Shown here: piece by piece, positions 54,782-63,295 of the stretch
How positions within the stretch are numbered: the first letter of the stretch is position 1
Layout: each line of letters opens with the position of its first letter
Source: Methanobrevibacter sp.
GTDB taxonomy: Archaea; Methanobacteriota; Methanobacteria; Methanobacteriales; Methanobacteriaceae
Reading direction: 5' to 3'
NCBI GenBank assembly: GCA_017652345.1
Contig: JAGCBE010000542.1
Location: 62,001-126,000 of the forward strand
DNA length: 64,000 nt
Made by a program: the position numbers and the translations under genes
The notes under the pieces: model-generated
Databases searched by the model: none
What the model saw: the letters and a program-made list of their open reading frames with translations, nothing else
Told to the model about the DNA's origin: nothing

Positions 54782-54815
54782 AAAAAAGGATAATGACACC
54801 TTATCATTATCCTTT
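54782..54815 (-). terminator. Terminator of the early-gene side
   Basis: AAAGGATAATGA and TCATTATCCTTT form a 12-bp stem followed by six T on the minus strand. It ends transcripts from genes above 54880 and lies close to the next gene's AAGGAG. Confidence 0.85.
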
Positions 54816-54852
54816 CCATCTTAGCGTCTAATTTAATTTAGCACTAATTATC

Positions 54853-54868
54853 AATATTTATTTACAAG
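54853..54868 (-). promoter_or_regulatory. Candidate late promoter motif
   Basis: CTTGTAAATAAATATT on the minus strand, between the gene at 54880 and the terminator at 54782. Confidence 0.4.
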
Positions 54869-54879
54869 AATAAAAAATT

Positions 54880-55152
54880 TTAAATTTCCGATGTTTCAAT
54901 AACAGGATCATAAAGATCAAATTGCATTACATTTCGAATCTCAATTCTACGTTCATTATCATCATAATCAATGACTTGAAGTTTATAACCTTCTTCTTGA
55001 ATTTGAGCTAGTATTTTCATAAGATCGTTTTTAATTTTATAGAACTCTTCGTCTCTTCGTAATACTAATTCTTCTCCAATATTCTTATATACGGTTCTTA
55101 ATTCATCTGTAGTCTAATCTTTATAGATTACTGTGCTATCATATATCTCCAT
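54880..55152 (-). CDS. Hypothetical protein with one TAG
   Basis: A 90-residue protein (MEIYDSTVIYKDQTTDELRT) with one TAG-encoded Gln. Helical and charged, with NDERRIEIRNV. It overlaps the next upstream gene by 14 nt. It lies near the boundary between recoded and standard-code genes. Confidence 0.5.
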
Positions 55153-55381
55153 CAGTATATTCCTTCCTGAATTTCTTATTAGGCTTTGGAAATCTAAACC
55201 AGCTACTAGGAATCTATACGCATAAAGATCCATCATCATTTTTATGAATAATATTTACATAATCAGGATACTACTTTTGCCATTTTTCTATCTAAGTAAT
55301 ATATGCTTGACGAGCTGTAGATATAATTATGGTATCATCACCATGTACGAAATCAATACTTGTTTCAATAATTCTTCTCAT
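55139..55381 (-). CDS. Hypothetical protein with three TAG codons
   Basis: An 80-residue protein ending YTDGDI-TGA, open only with TAG as Gln (e.g. in CVQIPSSWFRFP). It is the last densely recoded gene toward the right. Its ATG overlaps the stop of the following gene (TAATG). No domain recognised. Confidence 0.5.
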
Positions 55382-55779
55382 TATTTCAACTCCGACACAT
55401 CAGGAATTTCTTTCCAGAAATCATCTTCTTTAAGACTATAATAATCCTCAGGTTCTGTTGCTGTCCACCAACAATATTCTACAAGATGTACATCACGCAT
55501 TTTAATATTCGGAATAATTAATCTAAAAGTATCATAATACTTAATACACTCATTAGGGAAAAGATGTCTGGTTTTACCCCACCATCCTTCATGATCTTCA
55601 TCTACTTCCAGAATAAAATCAAGATATATATTTCCACCGCTAGTGCACATAATATCAAAATATCCAGGTTTATATCCCATGATGTCTTTATGCTTCAATT
55701 CAAATTCATCATAATCAATATCAGGAATATATTTTTTGATAGGGACTCGAAGTACTTTTTCTCGTCTATATTCACTCAT
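55381..55779 (-). CDS. Hypothetical protein
   Basis: A 132-residue protein, TAG-free, with MSEYRREKVLRVPIKKYIPD at the N-terminus and WWGKTRHLFPNECI in the middle. It has an acidic end. It is adjacent to the radical SAM gene, so may serve it. Not recognised. Confidence 0.55.
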   Translation of the reverse strand: MSEYRREKVLRVPIKKYIPDIDYDEFELKHKDIMGYKPGYFDIMCTSGGNIYLDFILEVDEDHEGWWGKTRHLFPNECIKYYDTFRLIIPNIKMRDVHLVEYCWWTATEPEDYYSLKEDDFWKEIPDVSELK

Positions 55780-56694
55780 TTACTTTTTCTCCTTCAAGAA
55801 GTTATACATATCCTCAATAGTATCCATAATAGGATACCTATAAGGAGAACAGCTATTCTTAGCAAACATCCGTTCAACCATATCCATATACATAGAAGCC
55901 GAAGTCATTTCTTCCTGACCATCATCTCCCATGTAAAACATATCCCATTCTTCATCGGACATATTCAAACTATTCTTTACATCGAGCTGCTTAATTGCCA
56001 GATTATCAAAACTCATGCACTTAAAGGATCTATTTACTTTAAACATATAAAGCAACTTCTTCAGCCAAAGAATATTATAATCAATCAAAGTGGGATCTTT
56101 CAAATAAAGGCTTTCACCACGTCTAAATTTCTTATAACCAAGAATGAGAATCTTCAAGTCCTGATATTCAAGCTTTGCCAATTCTTCTTTATAGAAAAGC
56201 CCTGCAATCACATGAATGACTGCATTAGGAAATTGCTTAACGGTTTCTATAAATTCATCGGTAGGATCAGTAAGAGAAATACCAAGACCATAAATCAATT
56301 CATTATCACAAAGTTTCTTAATGAGCGGAATATTCTTCATGAAGTGATCTTGATTTACAGTCATAGAAGGGATAAATTTCTTATCCTTACATCTCAGAAG
56401 AAATTCTTCGAGATCAGGATGCTCAAGAGGATTTCCTCCTCCAATAGCAAGTTCAGTATAAGGATGAAGCTTATCCAGAAATGAAGGACTTAGAATATCT
56501 CCATGAATACCATTAGACTTAGAATCCTCATGACACATAGGACATCCTTTATCGCATTTATTAGTTATCTTAATATCCATACTTTCCACAGTATTTGGTT
56601 CAAAGAAATCCAAATCATTTTCCCTGATCTTTGTACCATCATCGAAAATACTTACTTTATAATTTCCATTCATATAACTTCCAATAAGATTCAT
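55780..56694 (-). CDS. Radical SAM enzyme
   Basis: A 304-residue protein behind GGAGG. C47, C51 and C54 form the CxxxCxxC cluster in NKCDKGCPMCHEDS. It continues with the GGGNPLEHPDLEEFLLRC and VIAGLFYK segments typical of the partial TIM barrel. The reaction is unknown. It may modify a peptide, tRNA or nucleotide. TAG-free, in the early-type region. Confidence 0.78.
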   Translation of the reverse strand: MNLIGSYMNGNYKVSIFDDGTKIRENDLDFFEPNTVESMDIKITNKCDKGCPMCHEDSKSNGIHGDILSPSFLDKLHPYTELAIGGGNPLEHPDLEEFLLRCKDKKFIPSMTVNQDHFMKNIPLIKKLCDNELIYGLGISLTDPTDEFIETVKQFPNAVIHVIAGLFYKEELAKLEYQDLKILILGYKKFRRGESLYLKDPTLIDYNILWLKKLLYMFKVNRSFKCMSFDNLAIKQLDVKNSLNMSDEEWDMFYMGDDGQEEMTSASMYMDMVERMFAKNSCSPYRYPIMDTIEDMYNFLKEKK

Positions 56695-56708
56695 TACCTT
56701 ATACCTCC

Positions 56709-57089
56709 TTATGCTACCACGTATTCCTTCCAAAGATTTTCTACTTCTTCAGAAGCTTCCTTGTAATAAAATTCTCTTTCTTCAAAGTCCCAATGCTCAG
56801 TGAAGTAACCACGGAACACGATATTCCCAGTCGGCTTCCAACCATTGTAGGAGCAAAGCTCCTCGCTAATCCCAAGATCATTGTAATCCCTCAGAGAATT
56901 ACGGATCTCCTCATAATCATTATCAAAGACAGTAGATCCGCAATCAATCTTACCATCCTTTTCAACTTCAAGATTGAAGCCGCAGACATAACCGGAGATA
57001 ACTCCACGAAACTCGCAGTCATTAGTGATGGTCCAAGTCTTACCGCTACGCTCCAGGAACTCTTTCATCGTAATAACGTTAGTCTTCAT
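56709..57089 (-). CDS. Hypothetical protein
   Basis: A 126-residue protein (MKTNVITMKEFLERSGKTW) downstream of the early promoter 57122. Mixed alpha/beta, with RGVISGYVCGF and WKPTGNIVFRGYF segments. TAG-free. Function unknown. Confidence 0.55.
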   Translation of the reverse strand: MKTNVITMKEFLERSGKTWTITNDCEFRGVISGYVCGFNLEVEKDGKIDCGSTVFDNDYEEIRNSLRDYNDLGISEELCSYNGWKPTGNIVFRGYFTEHWDFEEREFYYKEASEEVENLWKEYVVA

Positions 57090-57121
57090 TTTATTATCTC
57101 CTTTATTTATTTTATGCTTTA

Positions 57122-57150
57122 ATTATAAAGGATTTAGAAAGAAAAATCAA
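57122..57150 (-). promoter_or_regulatory. Early-type promoter
   Basis: TTGATT (57145-57150), 17-nt spacer and TATAAT (57122-57127), 33 bp upstream of ATG 57089. It is one of six near-identical copies, each preceded by ATAG. Confidence 0.82.
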
Positions 57151-57176
57151 CTATTATTTAATTTTTGATTACCTCA

Positions 57177-57521
57177 TTAACAATATCCATACCATCCAAA
57201 AGCTACCATCTTATCTCCACTTGGAGTAGTAAATTTTTTATTATACCACTCAAGACATCCTTCATAACCAAAAGTTTGATAAGTAGCTTTTGCATCCATA
57301 ATTTCATCGTAAAGATCTTCATTTTCTTCGGCATCTTCGTCAAGAACTACAAGACGTCGTTCTTCCAAAGGAATTTCCTCAAGAGAAATTATTTTTCCTG
57401 AATAATCATCATAATACAATTCACCATTCTTCCACTTATCAAATTCTTCTTCAGTGCAAATACAAATAGAATGAGTAGAAGAAGAATTAGTTTCAAATAC
57501 TCCAGCTCTAATTACTTTCAT
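57177..57521 (-). CDS. FETNSSSTHS-family protein A
   Basis: A 114-residue protein starting MKVIRAGVFETNSSSTHSIC, ending AFGWYGYC. It is one of three adjacent paralogues. All share FETNSSSTHS, a motif I recall from phage and giant-phage proteins of unknown function. TAG-free. Confidence 0.62.
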   Translation of the reverse strand: MKVIRAGVFETNSSSTHSICICTEEEFDKWKNGELYYDDYSGKIISLEEIPLEERRLVVLDEDAEENEDLYDEIMDAKATYQTFGYEGCLEWYNKKFTTPSGDKMVAFGWYGYC

Positions 57522-57532
57522 ATTAATTCTCC

Positions 57533-57826
57533 TTAACCATCGTATCCATACCAACCAAATACATGGATTTTATCTCCATGCTTTGTAGTATAATCTTCAT
57601 CAAAAGTCTCCATATCAATTCTATAATCATAATCGGAATACTTAATATATCTCCAATCCTCTTCCTTAAGTTCTTTATCACTTGGCATTGGAACGATCCG
57701 TTCATAATCCCTATCAAGAACCATCTCATCATTAATCCATTTCTGATATTCTTCGTCAGTACAAATAATCAATGAATGAGTGCTCGAACTATTTGTTTCA
57801 AATGTTCCATATCTAATTGTCTTCAT
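57533..57826 (-). CDS. FETNSSSTHS-family protein B
   Basis: A 97-residue paralogue starting MKTIRYGTFETNSSSTHSLI and ending VFGWYGYDG. It differs from A mainly in the middle. TAG-free. Confidence 0.62.
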   Translation of the reverse strand: MKTIRYGTFETNSSSTHSLIICTDEEYQKWINDEMVLDRDYERIVPMPSDKELKEEDWRYIKYSDYDYRIDMETFDEDYTTKHGDKIHVFGWYGYDG

Positions 57827-57843
57827 TTTTATTTATCTCCTTT

Positions 57844-58371
57844 TTAATGATTATCATTATCTATAATTAAAAGAATATTTCTATGTAGAAGAAAATCTTC
57901 TAATGGTAAGGTACCATGTATATATGCTCCTCTATGTCCACTTAGAAAATCATTAATACTATGAAATCCTTCTGAACTTTGATGGTCAATATATCCATTA
58001 AAGTAATCTACATAAATTCCATTACATTCAGGAATTAATTCTTTAATATAATTATTTAGATGTTGAAAATCTTCAACATCTTCTAATTGAGCTCGTAGAT
58101 CATCATCATTCGCTTCTGAGTACCAACCATCAATATTATTCATTTCACAAATCAATGTAATCAAATAAGATAATTTATTAAGCGAATCATTAAACCATTC
58201 AGGACCCCATCCAAATTCTTCGCAACTCACATGAAGAAATCCATCGGTTAAAACATGCATTTTTAATTCAGCAATGGATTTTTCCGTTTCGTGTTCTCTA
58301 TCCAATTTTATTGATACGCTATGGGTTGATGAGCTATTTGTTTCAAATACACATTCTCGAATTGTCTACAT
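57844..58371 (-). CDS. FETNSSSTHS-family protein C, with TAG as codon 2
   Basis: A 175-residue paralogue whose second codon is TAG: ATG-TAG-ACA-ATT-CGA. Read as Gln it gives MQTIRECVFETNSSSTHSVS, aligning with MKTIRY in paralogue B. An otherwise TAG-free gene. The extra C-terminal part differs from A and B. It overlaps the gene upstream by 29 nt. Confidence 0.62.
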
Positions 58372-58537
58372 ATTTATCACTCCATGTTCTAGGATCAGTA
58401 TAAGTACATACTCTTATATCTGATACCTCTTCTAGTTTTCCAAGTTTAAATGCTTCTTTTATCATATCGAGTGGTTTAAAGAAGTTTCCAACCCTAAACC
58501 ACTCACCATCTACTTTCTTTTCCAAAGTATATGTCAT
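58343..58537 (-). CDS. Small hypothetical protein
   Basis: A 64-residue protein starting MTYTLEKKVDGEWFRVGNFF at ATG 58537, which overlaps the upstream stop (ATGA). A longer TTG start at 58558 is less likely. Ends in TGA inside the next gene. Unknown. Confidence 0.5.
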   Translation of the reverse strand: MTYTLEKKVDGEWFRVGNFFKPLDMIKEAFKLGKLEEVSDIRVCTYTDPRTWSDKYVDNSRMCI

Positions 58538-59037
58538 GCCGCCTTCTTCTTCCTCCAAACTTCCGGATGCTGATAAAGTTCAATAATATTATCAATCTTA
58601 ATCTTAAGAATCTTAGTGCCGAATCCTCCATCCTTCTTAAAATATGAAGGAATAATCATATCCTTATAAAACGAGAGATTATCAACATCCACTACATCAT
58701 CATTTCTATAATACTTATATTCAACTTTAGTATAAGTATTCATACCCATTGGATATAAATTCAAATAATAACTTCCAGTATTAGAATTATAACTAATATA
58801 ATTCTTCTTTTCCCAAGACCAATTAGAAGGCTTATTGGATTTCTTTTCGGAAGGAGTTACACCATTAATCTTCATATAACGAACTCCAGTACGGCTCGTG
58901 GTATAAACAGTCTTGACAATCCTATAACCCATATTCCTATATTCGGCCTTCAAAGGAATTTCCACAGAATACTTAATCCTAAAAAAGCTACCAGGATGAA
59001 TATTCTCCAAAACCTTCTTCAAATCATTAATCTTCAT
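58534..59037 (-). CDS. Hypothetical protein
   Basis: A 167-residue protein starting MKINDLKKVLENIHPGSFF. Rich in Tyr and Lys, with YYRNDDVVDVDNL and a basic end. Promoter 59119 lies upstream. TAG-free; not recognised. Confidence 0.55.
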   Translation of the reverse strand: MKINDLKKVLENIHPGSFFRIKYSVEIPLKAEYRNMGYRIVKTVYTTSRTGVRYMKINGVTPSEKKSNKPSNWSWEKKNYISYNSNTGSYYLNLYPMGMNTYTKVEYKYYRNDDVVDVDNLSFYKDMIIPSYFKKDGGFGTKILKIKIDNIIELYQHPEVWRKKKAA

Positions 59038-59118
59038 TTTCTATATCCTCCTTAATAATATCTATTTAATTTAATAAATTTTATTATTTAATGGATTTAA
59101 TTAACTAACTTCGTTAGT

Positions 59119-59147
59119 ATTATACCGAATTATTTTTCAAAGATCAA
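59119..59147 (-). promoter_or_regulatory. Early-type promoter
   Basis: TTGATC (59142-59147), 17-nt spacer and TATAAT (59119-59124), preceded by AATAG. It serves the gene starting at 59037. Confidence 0.82.
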
Positions 59148-59165
59148 CTATTAATTTTAACTTTC

Positions 59166-59582
59166 TTAAAATTCTTTTTCTGAAATATCCCATTTAACGT
59201 ATTCAGGATGATCTTTTAAAATCCAATTATCTATTAGGTTGTTCAGCTCGGCCCCGCAAGAATTACATAGCACAATGCGTTCAAGTTTACATCTACGATG
59301 CCAGGTTGCCTTACCGGTCAAATGAGAAAGATTAATTGCAACAGGACTCATATAAATCGGGGTACCACACTTATTACAGATACCATACGTTTTAAGCGGT
59401 CTAGAGTTAGTTTTAATAGACTTTTTTTCTTCTGGAGTACCTACATTACCTTCCAGGTTATCGACAGTTTTTGATACGTTTTCTTCTATATGGTTTTCGA
59501 TTTTTACCTCTTCTTTTTCGATGTCCTGAAAAAGATTAATCTTAGTCTTGTTCTTACTACCCTTCGGACGACCTCTACCCAT
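59166..59582 (-). CDS. AT-hook-like zinc-finger protein
   Basis: A 138-residue protein. ATG 59582 gives MGRGRPKGSKNK, an AT-hook-like start. Two CxxC pairs (CNKCGTP and CNSCGAE) in the C-terminal half suggest one zinc finger. Probable DNA binding. TAG-free. Regulator or early gene; function unknown. Confidence 0.55.
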   Translation of the reverse strand: MGRGRPKGSKNKTKINLFQDIEKEEVKIENHIEENVSKTVDNLEGNVGTPEEKKSIKTNSRPLKTYGICNKCGTPIYMSPVAINLSHLTGKATWHRRCKLERIVLCNSCGAELNNLIDNWILKDHPEYVKWDISEKEF

Positions 59583-59583
59583 T

Positions 59584-59943
59584 TTACATAACCCCCTCAA
59601 ATGGATTTCCCATAAACATTCTTTCCATCATTTCTCTTACTGCATTTCCTGCATCATCTTTTGTCCATGTATCTTGTCTTTCTTCGATTTTGAATTCTAC
59701 ATCTATTCCTTGATTGAATTTCATTGAAGCTGCTACACCATTAGCTACTTCCTGTACATACTTTCTAAGATAGTCTCCTGCCATTTCTTTCTTGTCATTA
59801 TCTCTTAAAAAAGAATTTGAAGGAATAGATATATGAATAATTACTTTAGCTGATTCCTCTTCTATATCTGTTCCTATCATTAGAACTCCTTGATAAGCCC
59901 AAACTAAATAAACAAGGGTATCAGTGATTTTAACTTTATCCAT
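59584..59943 (-). CDS. Hypothetical protein
   Basis: A 119-residue protein starting MDKVKITDTLVYLVW and ending NPFEGVM. Alpha/beta mixed, with IHISIPSNSFL. TAG-free, behind the promoter at 59974. Unknown. Confidence 0.55.
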   Translation of the reverse strand: MDKVKITDTLVYLVWAYQGVLMIGTDIEEESAKVIIHISIPSNSFLRDNDKKEMAGDYLRKYVQEVANGVAASMKFNQGIDVEFKIEERQDTWTKDDAGNAVREMMERMFMGNPFEGVM

Positions 59944-59973
59944 ATTTATTCCTCCAAATTTATTTACAATTAA

Positions 59974-60002
59974 ATTATATTAAATTATTCTTGATAAATC
60001 AA
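59974..60002 (-). promoter_or_regulatory. Early-type promoter
   Basis: TTGATT (59997-60002), 17-nt spacer and TATAAT (59974-59979). It lies between genes 59584 and 59999 and serves the left one. Confidence 0.82.
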
Positions 60003-60310
60003 CTATCTTTTAGATGCTTTTCCTTTAGCCATTTTTCAATGCATCCAGTGCATTTCTCTTGCTTATTACACCATTCTTTTTCTTGTTCCTGAACATAATC
60101 ACATACTGCATCCAGAAAATAGAATTCAAAAGTTTTATTGTCCATCTGATTAATCAGATCTCTTCCAGTTGGAGCTTTCTGCTTCCTGTAATAATCAACT
60201 TGAATACCATTTAAAGCACATCCAAGTTTCTTACTTTTACTTTGAATGAATGGATAAATACCAATGGTGCAAAGTTCATGCTCACATGCTTTACATTCTG
60301 CACATTTCAT
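59999..60310 (-). CDS. Cys-rich hypothetical protein
   Basis: A 103-residue protein with MKCAECKACEHELC at the N-terminus and WCNKQEKCTGCIEKW near the end, probably metal-binding. It is TAG-free. Its TAA overlaps the promoter at 59974. Confidence 0.5.
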   Translation of the reverse strand: MKCAECKACEHELCTIGIYPFIQSKSKKLGCALNGIQVDYYRKQKAPTGRDLINQMDNKTFEFYFLDAVCDYVQEQEKEWCNKQEKCTGCIEKWLKEKHLKDS

Positions 60311-60322
60311 TATTTATCCTCC

Positions 60323-61246
60323 TTACCTTACCATCGAATACATATTATCTAGCATCTGATGACCAACCATAATCTTGGACCAGTTATTAGCCTGATAAGT
60401 TTCAGTCATCCGAGCAGGCTGCACATGAGAAACAAAATCGCTTACTGCATTAAGAGCTCCCCAAGCTGTTCCCTTGAACTTAGCAATATCGGCCATATCA
60501 TAACAATTGAACAAATTCTGCTTCATAGCATCTACATTCCGAATCTTACGCTCTGAAGTCTCAGCGTTTACAGGGAACATATTATCAATCAGTTCCTCAA
60601 GCACATAGCTTTCAACTTTGGTATCAACCAAAATCTGAGCTTCCTCATTCAGAGCCTTCATGTAATCCTGAGCCATTCCAAGCGTCTGACGAGCCTCTTC
60701 CATCTTGAAAGTAATATCACCAACGTGCTTAGTAGTCCAAGAACGCTTTGCAGTCTTAAGTGCAAGATTCAATGTGTTCGAGCACCAAACGCGTACTGGA
60801 GTCATACAAATCTTAATACTACCGCTACCATCATGAGTGTTAGTAAAACAAACATACGGATCAACTTCATCGCCAAGGATTTCCTGCTCAGGCATCCGAG
60901 CCAGAAGCCAAACCTGCTTACCACCCTTGAAACATCCTGCAGTTTCATACTTAACTTCCACATCAGGATTCTTCAAAAGCTCATCGGTAAATGCAAATGC
61001 TTCCTTATTCTGAACAAGCTGATAACGCTTAGTGACCATACCCAGCACCTCATCATTATCAGTACGAGTATTTGCAATGAATCCAGGAATCTCACGACCT
61101 TTGTTATCAAAGATTGGACGACCTTCGACTTCCCAATCCAGTCCAGCAAGCTTAATAGCATCGGCACTGGTCGGAGCTTCCTTCACTTCAGTGCCAAGTC
61201 CACTCCAAGGCATATTCCTTACATACATCATAGTGTCAGCAAACAT
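60323..61246 (-). CDS. DUF932 family phage protein
   Basis: A 307-residue protein from ATG 61246 behind GGAGG. FADTMMYVRNMPWSGLGTEV, VTKRYQLVQNKEAFAF and CMTPVRVWCSNTLNLAL are the marks of DUF932 (phage/plasmid-like proteins). Function is unknown; often near recombination or replication genes. TAG-free. Confidence 0.82.
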   Translation of the reverse strand: MFADTMMYVRNMPWSGLGTEVKEAPTSADAIKLAGLDWEVEGRPIFDNKGREIPGFIANTRTDNDEVLGMVTKRYQLVQNKEAFAFTDELLKNPDVEVKYETAGCFKGGKQVWLLARMPEQEILGDEVDPYVCFTNTHDGSGSIKICMTPVRVWCSNTLNLALKTAKRSWTTKHVGDITFKMEEARQTLGMAQDYMKALNEEAQILVDTKVESYVLEELIDNMFPVNAETSERKIRNVDAMKQNLFNCYDMADIAKFKGTAWGALNAVSDFVSHVQPARMTETYQANNWSKIMVGHQMLDNMYSMVR

Positions 61247-61283
61247 TTTTCTGTCCTCCATTTATTTATTATTTACAAATATA

Positions 61284-61312
61284 ATTATAATTGCTATATC
61301 TTAAAAAATCAA
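61284..61312 (-). promoter_or_regulatory. Early-type promoter
   Basis: TTGATT (61307-61312), 17-nt spacer and TATAAT (61284-61289), 38 bp before the DUF932 ATG. Confidence 0.85.
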
Positions 61313-61315
61313 CTA

Positions 61316-61642
61316 TTATTTAATTTCATTTTTATGATTCCATAAATATTCTCTGAAAGCATCCCAGTTCATCTTTACTTGATCATATATATCAATTTTC
61401 ATATCGTTACATTTTTCTGGATGAATTAATGAAGTTACTACAGTTTCTGCTTCTGCTTTGCTCCAATAGTAATATCTTAAAATAGAATCTATCTTTTCCC
61501 AAAATTCTTTTTCATTTAGAGTTTTATTATATTTAGTGATTGCTTTTTTAATATCTTCTATGAAAGAAGAATGTTTAAATATATTTGTTATTATTATTTT
61601 TCTTGCATTGAAATCTTCATAAAATACATACCAAGTTAGCAT
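61316..61642 (-). CDS. Hypothetical protein
   Basis: A 108-residue helical protein (MLTWYVFYEDFNARKIIIT). TAG-free. The ATG overlaps the HNH stop. No domain recognised. Confidence 0.5.
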   Translation of the reverse strand: MLTWYVFYEDFNARKIIITNIFKHSSFIEDIKKAITKYNKTLNEKEFWEKIDSILRYYYWSKAEAETVVTSLIHPEKCNDMKIDIYDQVKMNWDAFREYLWNHKNEIK

Positions 61643-62004
61643 TACTTATTATCATCCTCGTTATAAGTTTCAAAATAAAATTTTATTGGCTTTTCGTTTT
61701 CTATTACATTACCATAAATTAATCCAATTTTATAAATATAATTAGATTTAAGTTTTTTAGGAATTTCATAAATATATTCTCTAAATAATTCTAGTGTATG
61801 TGCACGTTTATAATGATTACATGATCTACAAGCAGGCATTAAATTATCAAAATTATCTGCTCCACAATCTTCAGTATTCCACGCATGTAATGGTTTAAAA
61901 TGATCTACTTGCATATCTTTATATTCTATTTTTCTTCCACAATATGCACAATGACCATTATATTTATTATATACCTATATTCTTTTTTCTTTACTTATAG
62001 CCAC
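61642..62004 (-). CDS. HNH endonuclease with one TAG
   Basis: A 120-residue protein from GTG 62004 behind AGAGGA. GHCAYCGRKIEY, MQVDHFKPLHAW and ACRSCNHYKRA make a zinc-stabilised HNH. The in-frame TAG at codon 11 gives RIQVYNKYNG. It is free-standing, perhaps a homing-type gene, and one of only two TAG-bearing genes in this region. Confidence 0.7.
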
Positions 62005-62089
62005 TTCTTTTTCCTCTTGATTGATCTATCAAAAATCGAGTAATAAAGAAAAATACTACTTAATACATAATCATCATACCATTTCATAA

Positions 62090-62587
62090 TTAAAATTCCT
62101 CCCATGGACCATTATGAACTATTTCATAATCCTGAATTATTTTCTTTGCTTTTTGTAATTCTTTCTGATATTCATTTATTTTTCTTTCAAGCCATTCTTT
62201 ATCCTGAATAGTATCATGATATTTTTCTTTACTGCAACAAAGAGTTTCATCCTCTTCAGTGATTCCCATAACATCTCTTAATTTAACTATGGCTCTAAGA
62301 TAAGAATTACATGAAGTAAATGTTGGAATAATTTTTTCATATATTCCTTCTTTTACTTTTTTCATCTTTAATTCATGAGTACCATCTTTATTTACTATAG
62401 GAAATGTAATATATTCACCTTTACACTTCTTATCGAATTTTCTATACTCTTCTTCAAATAAGGCTTGATTAGATTTTAATTCTTCTGGTGATATCCAAGG
62501 ATTACTTGCATCATCCTGAAGTTGAAGAAGTCTATCATATTCTTCATAATATTGATAAATCAATTGTTTATATTCTTCGTATGTCAA
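62090..62587 (-). CDS. Hypothetical protein
   Basis: A 165-residue helical protein starting at TTG 62587, seven bases from AGGAGG. It begins LTYEEYKQLIYQYYEEYD and has a coiled-coil C-terminus. It overlaps the previous stop by three bases. TAG-free. Confidence 0.55.
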   Translation of the reverse strand: MTYEEYKQLIYQYYEEYDRLLQLQDDASNPWISPEELKSNQALFEEEYRKFDKKCKGEYITFPIVNKDGTHELKMKKVKEGIYEKIIPTFTSCNSYLRAIVKLRDVMGITEEDETLCCSKEKYHDTIQDKEWLERKINEYQKELQKAKKIIQDYEIVHNGPWEEF

Positions 62588-62859
62588 AATTGTTCCTCCT
62601 GAAATGCATTCCATAAATCATTAATAAGAGCTACATTAAATTCATCAGGACTATAATTATCAATCTCAAAAGCTCCAACTTTACAAAGTTCCATAAAAGC
62701 TTCAATAACCTTTGCAGAATTTTCCATTAATGCTGCTCTATTTTTGCTTACATATTCCACGCCACCCAAAGTACATTCATTATAATTAGTACATCCAAAA
62801 CAAGACACATTCGGATTGGAACAAATAATTAAATTCTGAACTAACTCTTTAATAGTCAT
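62584..62859 (-). CDS. Small Cys-containing hypothetical protein
   Basis: A 91-residue protein starting MTIKELVQNL at ATG 62859, with NPNVSCFGCTNYNECTLGG, a likely metal site. Helical after that. TAG-free. Unknown. Confidence 0.5.
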   Translation of the reverse strand: MTIKELVQNLIICSNPNVSCFGCTNYNECTLGGVEYVSKNRAALMENSAKVIEAFMELCKVGAFEIDNYSPDEFNVALINDLWNAFQEEQF

Positions 62860-62860
62860 T

Positions 62861-63127
62861 TTAAATCTCCGCACTCATGATTTCAATATCATGAGTAAAA
62901 GTCTTGAATTTATTATCATCTCTATTATAAAATTCCATTCTGCGTTCTTTTGCTTTTTCAGCAGCCTCATATGAACCAAAACCAAAAAGAAAAAGATAAT
63001 TTGTAGACGGAATCATAAAACCTCCAATAGGAGATTCACGTTTACCATAATATTCAATTTTCGTAGGCCACTGGTGGGGATTAGTTGGAGTAGGATTAAT
63101 ACTAACTTTCAAAAAATATTTAATCAT
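62861..63127 (-). CDS. Hypothetical protein
   Basis: An 88-residue protein (MIKYFLKVSINPTPTNPHQW) ending in EIMSAEI. It overlaps the next small gene. TAG-free. Unknown. Confidence 0.5.
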   Translation of the reverse strand: MIKYFLKVSINPTPTNPHQWPTKIEYYGKRESPIGGFMIPSTNYLFLFGFGSYEAAEKAKERRMEFYNRDDNKFKTFTHDIEIMSAEI

Positions 63128-63269
63128 CTTTATTCACCTTTTTAATATGTTTATTTTTACGCTTAAAAGATCCTTTACCTTTCTTAGGAGGAACCGAATA
63201 TCCATGACGCTTAAACTTAAAGTACTCCTGAAGTTCCTCAGGAGTCTTTTTAAACATCTTCTTATTCAT
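63120..63269 (-). CDS. Small basic protein
   Basis: A 49-residue protein starting MNKKMFKKTPEELQEYFK, with a Lys-rich C-terminus (KKGKGSFKRKNKHIKK). Open frame with TAA stop, and it overlaps the next ATG. A DNA- or RNA-binding role is possible. Confidence 0.5.
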   Translation of the reverse strand: MNKKMFKKTPEELQEYFKFKRHGYSVPPKKGKGSFKRKNKHIKKVNKDD

Positions 63270-63295
63270 AATTAGTCCCCCTTAATATATTTACA

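Noticed and set aside
55564..56484. Long plus-strand open frame of 306 codons
   Set aside because: It is antisense to the radical SAM gene and its neighbour, which have clear motifs and ribosome binding sites; its composition is typical of a shadow frame.
57523..57732. 69-residue minus-strand protein
   Set aside because: It is a shifted frame within the 57533-57826 paralogue.
60725..61345. Plus-strand frame of 206 codons
   Set aside because: It lies opposite the DUF932 gene and has no motif or start signal of its own.
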